DNA of 21,810 bases. It comes from Pelomyxa schiedti. Lineage: Eukaryota; Evosea; Pelobiontida; Pelomyxidae. The DNA lies in NCBI GenBank assembly GCA_020536535.1, contig JAHLWZ010000211.1, positions 4,525 through 26,334 on the forward strand, read 5' to 3'. A program made the position numbers and the translations under genes. Below, piece by piece: positions 21,480 through 21,810 of this stretch. Within the stretch, counting starts at the first letter, position 1; the number at the start of each line of letters is the position of its first letter. Below the pieces are notes generated by a model. It ran no database searches. It saw only the letters and a program-made list of their open reading frames with translations, and had not been told where the DNA came from.

Positions 21480-21810
21480 ATGAACCTGGCCCGTGACCAG
21501 CTCCTCGCCCTCCTCGCCCTCGCCTGCTGCTGCTCCTCCTCCTCCTCCTCGCGAGGGGGAGCCCCCCGTCGCGGCTCTTCCTCCTCCTCCGCCACCAGCA
21601 CCACCACGTCCTCCTCGTCGTCGAGCGGCCTCTGCGTGCTCCCCGTGGCTGTGCTGCGCCACATCGGCGCCACGTGGGTGCTGCCCACCCGCCGCGTCGT
21701 CGCCGTCGCGCGCGGCGCCCCTGCGCCCTTCAGCAGCAGCAGCCGCCGTCGTAAGCCGCGCGCGGCCCTGCCTTTCGGGGAATGCGACTGGGCGGCGATC
21801 ACGTTCGGGG
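21480..21810 (+). CDS. 5' end of orphan-family gene, truncated by the window
   Basis: ATG at 21480-21482 (context AAAATGA) opens a GC-rich frame to the window end without a stop. The product begins MNLARDQLLALLALACCC, has poly-Ser runs, then LPVAVLRHIGATWVLPTRRV and GECDWAAITF. The order of ARxQ-L-helix, then LPxxVxxxxGxxWV, parallels the N terminus of the orphan at 15046 (ARAQFVAVACG; LPPSVIVGLGMNWVVR), so I read both as one family. No function is recognised; the LP-x-x-V helix is faintly F-box-like. The opposite strand is also open (Glu/Arg-rich) but lacks such a match. Confidence 0.6.
   Translation, partial: MNLARDQLLALLALACCCSSSSSSRGGAPRRGSSSSSATSTTTSSSSSSGLCVLPVAVLRHIGATWVLPTRRVVAVARGAPAPFSSSSRRRKPRAALPFGECDWAAITFG

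Noticed and set aside
21338-21802. Minus-strand Arg/Glu-rich frame at the right end, possibly an upstream exon of the RING gene
   Set aside because: Low complexity, no clear ATG-to-donor model, and the plus strand matches the orphan family better. Kept as an open alternative only.
1-21810. CRISPR arrays, tRNA or rRNA genes, transposase or reverse transcriptase
   Set aside because: None seen on reading both strands; no spaced direct repeats, cloverleaf motifs or element-encoded proteins.

Overview
This window reads as gene-dense nuclear DNA of a unicellular eukaryote. The genes are broken by very many short introns, mostly about 28-90 nt, and their products are classic eukaryotic proteins: a GBA2-type glucosylceramidase, a UBE4/Ufd2 U-box ligase, an HD2/nucleoplasmin-like nuclear protein, the COMPASS subunit WDR82/Swd2, an FG-nucleoporin-like protein, syntaxin-18 and a membrane RING protein. 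No operon, Shine-Dalgarno or bacterial feature is seen. The lineage cannot be fixed from the sequence. The style of the orphan family near 15.0 and 21.5 kb makes an amoebozoan (Archamoebae) my first guess to test, but only a guess.

Layout: 1-120 is a (TGTTT)n satellite, followed by nested inverted repeats at 143-248. About 365-5163 (minus) is a GH116 glycosidase with about 32 introns. These include a 7-nt microexon and a convincing U12-type AT-AC intron, and a PB1-like domain precedes the enzyme. A divergent intergenic segment (5164-5629) carries a TATA-like box and a possible short spliced ORF. Then, on plus: UBE4/Ufd2 (5630-10764, about 25 introns), an HD2-like protein (10978-12045) and WDR82 (12277-13809). 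On minus: an orphan protein (13939-15046) and a large FG-nucleoporin-like protein (15387-18973). Divergent from the latter, on plus, is syntaxin-18 (19153-20517). Then come a minus-strand DUF1232-RING protein (20667-21200) and, running off the right end, a plus-strand gene (21480-21810) whose start resembles the orphan at 15 kb.

The genes are not a pathway cluster. They cover separate housekeeping jobs: glycolipid hydrolysis, ubiquitin chain extension and ER ubiquitination, chromatin, nuclear transport, and ER SNARE fusion. The most interesting signals are the AT-AC intron with a perfect U12 branch site, the PB1-GH116 fusion (with an apparent frameshift), the orphan family seen twice, and the DUF1232-then-RING architecture with an Asp zinc ligand. 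All exon models were built by eye from reading frame, GT-AG sites and remembered family motifs, so individual junctions may be off.
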